This document shows, piece by piece, positions 6,391-8,128 of a stretch of DNA of 8,128 nt (within the stretch, counting starts at the first letter, position 1; each line of letters opens with the position of its first letter). The translations under genes and the position numbers were made by a program. The notes below the pieces were generated by a model. The model had not been told where the DNA came from. It saw nothing but the letters and a program-made list of their open reading frames with translations, and did not search any database. The stretch spans positions 1 to 8,128 of the forward strand of contig CAJBPC010000377.1 of the NCBI GenBank assembly GCA_903957405.1, read 5' to 3'. The stretch comes from an uncultured bacterium. Its GTDB lineage: Bacteria > Bacteroidota > Bacteroidia > Chitinophagales > Chitinophagaceae.

Positions 6391-6411
6391 CCGGAATGGA
6401 TGATTTTCCGG
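6391..6411. promoter_or_regulatory. Dyad CCGGAA-N9-TTCCGG, candidate operator of the fucose operon
   Basis: CCGGAA (6391-6396) and TTCCGG (6406-6411) form a perfect 6-9-6 inverted repeat. Pairing can extend to AAAC/GTTT (6388-6391 and 6413-6416) around a 2-nt bulge, using an alternative register. The dyad covers the position about 7 nt past the minus-strand -7 box at 6419-6426, where transcription should begin, so a bound repressor would block initiation. It could instead fold in the RNA as a leader hairpin. No regulator gene is present in the window. Confidence 0.4.
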
Positions 6412-6418
6412 AGTTTGA

Positions 6419-6448
6419 CAAAATTAATCCCAAATGTCTATTGCAAAA
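6419..6448 (-). promoter_or_regulatory. Predicted Bacteroidota promoter reading toward the IS and fucose genes
   Basis: On the minus strand TTTTG (6448-6444), a 17-nt spacer and TAATTTTG (6426-6419) form a -33/-7 pair. The -7 box is an exact TAnnTTTG match. The promoter points away from apaG into the IS, and the first non-IS gene in that direction is the lactonase. Without the IS, it would lie about 80-90 nt from the lactonase ATG, a normal leader length. I infer that this was the fucose operon promoter before the IS inserted. Confidence 0.5.
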
Positions 6449-6480
6449 CATATAAAACAAAACAGGGTCTGATGCGTTTG

Positions 6481-6488
6481 TATTTTTG
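6481..6488 (+). promoter_or_regulatory. Predicted -7 box of the apaG promoter
   Basis: TATTTTTG matches TAnnTTTG exactly, 28 nt before the apaG ATG, giving a leader of about 20 nt. No TTG-type -33 element is obvious at the right distance. Together with the opposing promoter at 6419-6448, it makes this interval a compact divergent control region. Confidence 0.5.
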
Positions 6489-6516
6489 TAGTTTTATCCA
6501 TAAAACCATTTCGTCT

Positions 6517-6903
6517 ATGGTATCGAAAGTGACGGAGGGTGTGAAAGTGACCGTGGAAAGCTTCTATCAACCGGATTATTCCAATCCGATGAATGCAGAA
6601 TTCATGTTCGCTTACAGGGTCACCATTGAAAACCACAATGCATTTGCGGTGCAACTTCTCCGCAGGCATTGGAATATTTTCGACAGCAATGCCTCCCGTA
6701 GGGAGGTCGAGGGCGATGGCGTTGTCGGCATACAGCCGAAGATCATTCCCGGAGACCGATACCAGTATATCAGTGGTTGCAACCTTAAAACCGAGATGGG
6801 CAAGATGCACGGCACTTACACCATGCTCAATCTGGAAAAGAACAGGGAATTCTTGGTCAATATCCCCGTATTTCACATGACGGTTCCTTTTAAGATGAAT
6901 TGA
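6517..6903 (+). CDS. apaG: ApaG domain protein (DUF525)
   Basis: The 128-residue product is a single ApaG domain, a fibronectin-III-like beta sandwich. The frame is open further back, but the ATG at 6517 is chosen because the product then has normal ApaG length, upstream residues are low-complexity, and a TAnnTTTG box lies 28 nt before it. Visible family blocks are VTVESFY (11-17), FAYRVTIENH (31-40), LLRRHWNIFD (47-56), the Gly-rich GDGVVGIQP (66-74), P78-G79 with YQYISGC (82-88), and GTYTM (99-103). The conserved GxGxxG-like loop has been linked to phosphate or pyrophosphate binding. Genetics in enterobacteria link apaG to Co2+ resistance and Mg2+ homeostasis, but the biochemical role is unsettled. 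It appears monocistronic and likely once sat divergently next to the fucose operon, with no obvious functional tie. Confidence 0.93.
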   Translation: MVSKVTEGVKVTVESFYQPDYSNPMNAEFMFAYRVTIENHNAFAVQLLRRHWNIFDSNASRREVEGDGVVGIQPKIIPGDRYQYISGCNLKTEMGKMHGTYTMLNLEKNREFLVNIPVFHMTVPFKMN

Positions 6904-6910
6904 CCCCACC

Positions 6911-6939
6911 TTGAGATAATTGCATAATTCGTATATTTA
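6911..6939 (+). promoter_or_regulatory. Possible promoter of the desaturase gene
   Basis: TTG (6911-6913), an 18-nt spacer and TATATTTA (6932-6939) resemble the Bacteroidota -33/-7 pair with one mismatch in the last -7 base. It begins just after the apaG stop and would leave a leader of about 125 nt before the desaturase ATG. The rest of the gap to 7070 shows C-rich and T-rich tracts but no good terminator and no recognisable riboswitch. Confidence 0.35.
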
Positions 6940-7070
6940 CAACGCATTTGAGATAGCATAAGGAAAGTTCCATCCATGGGCCAGCCCCCGTTTTTTGGTT
7001 TTCCCCACTTCACAACTGCTCGTTTCAATCAAGAAATTACCGTTTAACCACAAACCCTAAAGCATAACAT

Positions 7071-8128
7071 ATGTACAATGTGACCTTCAATAATAAGAAC
7101 AAGGTCTTCTTCAATGCACTTAAAGCATCGGTTGATGATTATTTCAATGAGAACAACCTGAAAACCACGGGCAACTGGCGTTTGTATTCCAAGACACTGA
7201 TCCTGATTCCAGGTGCAGTTGGATTGTATCTGGCCCTTTTGTACGTTCCCATGAACCCCATACTTGCCATATTGCTTTGCGGCATACTTGGTGTAGGGAT
7301 GGCATCCATCGGCTTCAATGTGATGCATGATGCCTGTCATGGTAGTTTCTCCACTCGCTCATGGGTCAACGAAGTTTTCGGACTTACACACAATTTCCTC
7401 GGGGGCAATGCCACACTCTGGAAACTGAAACATAATATCGTTCACCATACATACACCAATGTCGATGGTATTGACGATGACATCAACAACATGCCCTTCA
7501 TGCGCGAATGCCGCACCCAGCCATGGAAGCCCATGCATCGCTACCAGGCGATCTACATGTTTGCCTTGTACGGATTCACATCCGTCTTCATGTTCGGCAT
7601 GGACTATTTGAAGTATTTCAGCAGGAAAATCTACACCACACCGATCAGGCATATGACCACCCGGGACCATGTTCTTTTCTGGTTCGGTAAGATCTTCTTC
7701 ATCATGGTGTACATAGTCATCCCGATCGTTGTAGTTGGCTGGCAGGCCTGGCTCGTGGGTTTCGCAGTGACGCAATTCGCACTCGGACTCACCCTGGCAT
7801 TGGTTTTTCAACTGGCACATGTCGTCGAACACGCAGAGTTTGAATCGGCAGGTGTCGATCCTAAGAAAATCGAGAATGAATGGGCAATACATCAGGTCAA
7901 GACCACTGCCAACTTTGCGGCCAAGAACAAGTTGGTGACCTGGCTCGTGGGGGGACTCAATTACCAGATTGAACATCATCTTTTCCCGCGCATCAGCCAT
8001 GTTCATTATCCTGCCCTGAGCAAGATCGTAAAGGACACTTGTGATAAATTTGATCTGCGATACAATTATTTTCCGACGACCCGTGCTGCAATCGCATCGC
8101 ACTACAGGGTGATGAAAGAAATCGGAAG
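7071..8128 (+). CDS. Membrane fatty acid desaturase (FADS family), 3' end beyond window
   Basis: The frame is open from ATG 7071 to the last base (352 codons, no stop), so the C-terminus is missing, probably only by a few residues given a usual length of about 360. It is an integral-membrane di-iron enzyme that places a cis double bond in acyl chains using O2 and external electrons. The three histidine boxes are complete: HDACH (86-90), HNIVHH (121-126) and QIEHH (299-303). Hydrophobic stretches at about 43-60, 62-84, 160-180 and 205-250 fit the family topology. Gln in the third box, within NYQIEHHLFPRISH, is typical of front-end (delta-5/delta-6-like) desaturases. No cytochrome b5 domain precedes the first box, so a separate electron donor is needed. 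The region from 7359 to 8102 also has a long open frame on the opposite strand, which is a shadow. The regiospecificity is unknown. Confidence 0.93.
   Translation, partial: MYNVTFNNKNKVFFNALKASVDDYFNENNLKTTGNWRLYSKTLILIPGAVGLYLALLYVPMNPILAILLCGILGVGMASIGFNVMHDACHGSFSTRSWVNEVFGLTHNFLGGNATLWKLKHNIVHHTYTNVDGIDDDINNMPFMRECRTQPWKPMHRYQAIYMFALYGFTSVFMFGMDYLKYFSRKIYTTPIRHMTTRDHVLFWFGKIFFIMVYIVIPIVVVGWQAWLVGFAVTQFALGLTLALVFQLAHVVEHAEFESAGVDPKKIENEWAIHQVKTTANFAAKNKLVTWLVGGLNYQIEHHLFPRISHVHYPALSKIVKDTCDKFDLRYNYFPTTRAAIASHYRVMKEIG

Noticed and set aside
6424..6909. 161-codon minus-strand open frame opposite apaG
   Set aside because: The plus strand encodes a full-length ApaG with family motifs; the opposite frame also runs across the divergent promoter region.
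6960..7030. Intrinsic terminator between apaG and the desaturase gene
   Set aside because: C-rich and T-rich tracts occur near 6985-7010, but only 3-bp stems can be formed before the T-run.
7359..8102. 247-codon minus-strand open frame opposite the desaturase
   Set aside because: It is a shadow: the plus strand carries all three histidine boxes and a continuous family match, while the minus product is Cys/His/Asp-rich with no recognisable domain.
1..8128. CRISPR array, tRNA, rRNA, phage or defence system, or a wholly new multi-gene system
   Set aside because: No spaced direct repeats, RNA gene signatures or unassigned gene groups were seen; every large open frame that is not a shadow belongs to a known family.

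Overview
The window looks like chromosomal DNA of a Bacteroidota bacterium. The protein types point to Sphingobacteriia/Chitinophagia-like relatives, but the genus cannot be fixed from sequence alone. Three things support this: several gene starts are preceded by the Bacteroidota -7 promoter box TAnnTTTG, there are no convincing Shine-Dalgarno sites, and the gene set is typical (FucP-type sugar permease, ApaG, cytochrome-b5-less fatty acid desaturase, S13 DacB with a KSGS motif).

Layout. (1) 1-70, minus: the first 23 codons of cinA, running off the left edge. (2) 237-1631, plus: dacB, a secreted penicillin-binding protein 4-type carboxypeptidase/endopeptidase, divergent from cinA. (3) 1666-4934, minus: four tightly packed genes, in transcription order a COG3618 lactonase (L-fuconolactonase type), an SDR dehydrogenase (L-fucose dehydrogenase type), a FucP-like MFS permease and a RhaM/COG3254-like sugar mutarotase. 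Together they can import L-fucose, equilibrate its anomers, oxidise it to L-fuconolactone and open the lactone to L-fuconate, which is the front half of the non-phosphorylating fucose pathway. The dehydratase and later enzymes are not in the window. (4) About 4962-6360: a complete IS4-family insertion sequence (DUF4372-type DDE transposase, imperfect terminal inverted repeats), visibly more AT-rich than its neighbours. (5) 6361-6516: a short regulatory region, then apaG (6517-6903, plus). (6) 7071-8128, plus: a three-histidine-box membrane fatty acid desaturase that runs off the right edge. It has no in-window stop codon and is easily missed.

The most informative observation is how regions 3-5 fit together. 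On the far side of the IS, at 6419-6448, there is a good minus-strand Bacteroidota promoter (TTTTG, 17 nt, TAATTTTG) pointing toward the fucose genes. A 6-9-6 inverted repeat (CCGGAA/TTCCGG) lies on its predicted start site. The simplest reading is that apaG and the fucose operon were originally divergent neighbours and that the IS landed in the operon's 5' leader, pushing the promoter/operator about 1.4 kb from its first gene. The IS carries an 8-bp hairpin near the end facing that promoter, which could block incoming transcription.

Two pathway proteins have unexpected residues at positions regarded as mechanistically central: the SDR has Asn where the YxxxK lysine should be, and the FucP-like permease has Gly where E. 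coli FucP has Asp46. I found no CRISPR array, tRNA, rRNA, phage gene or convincing new multi-gene system.
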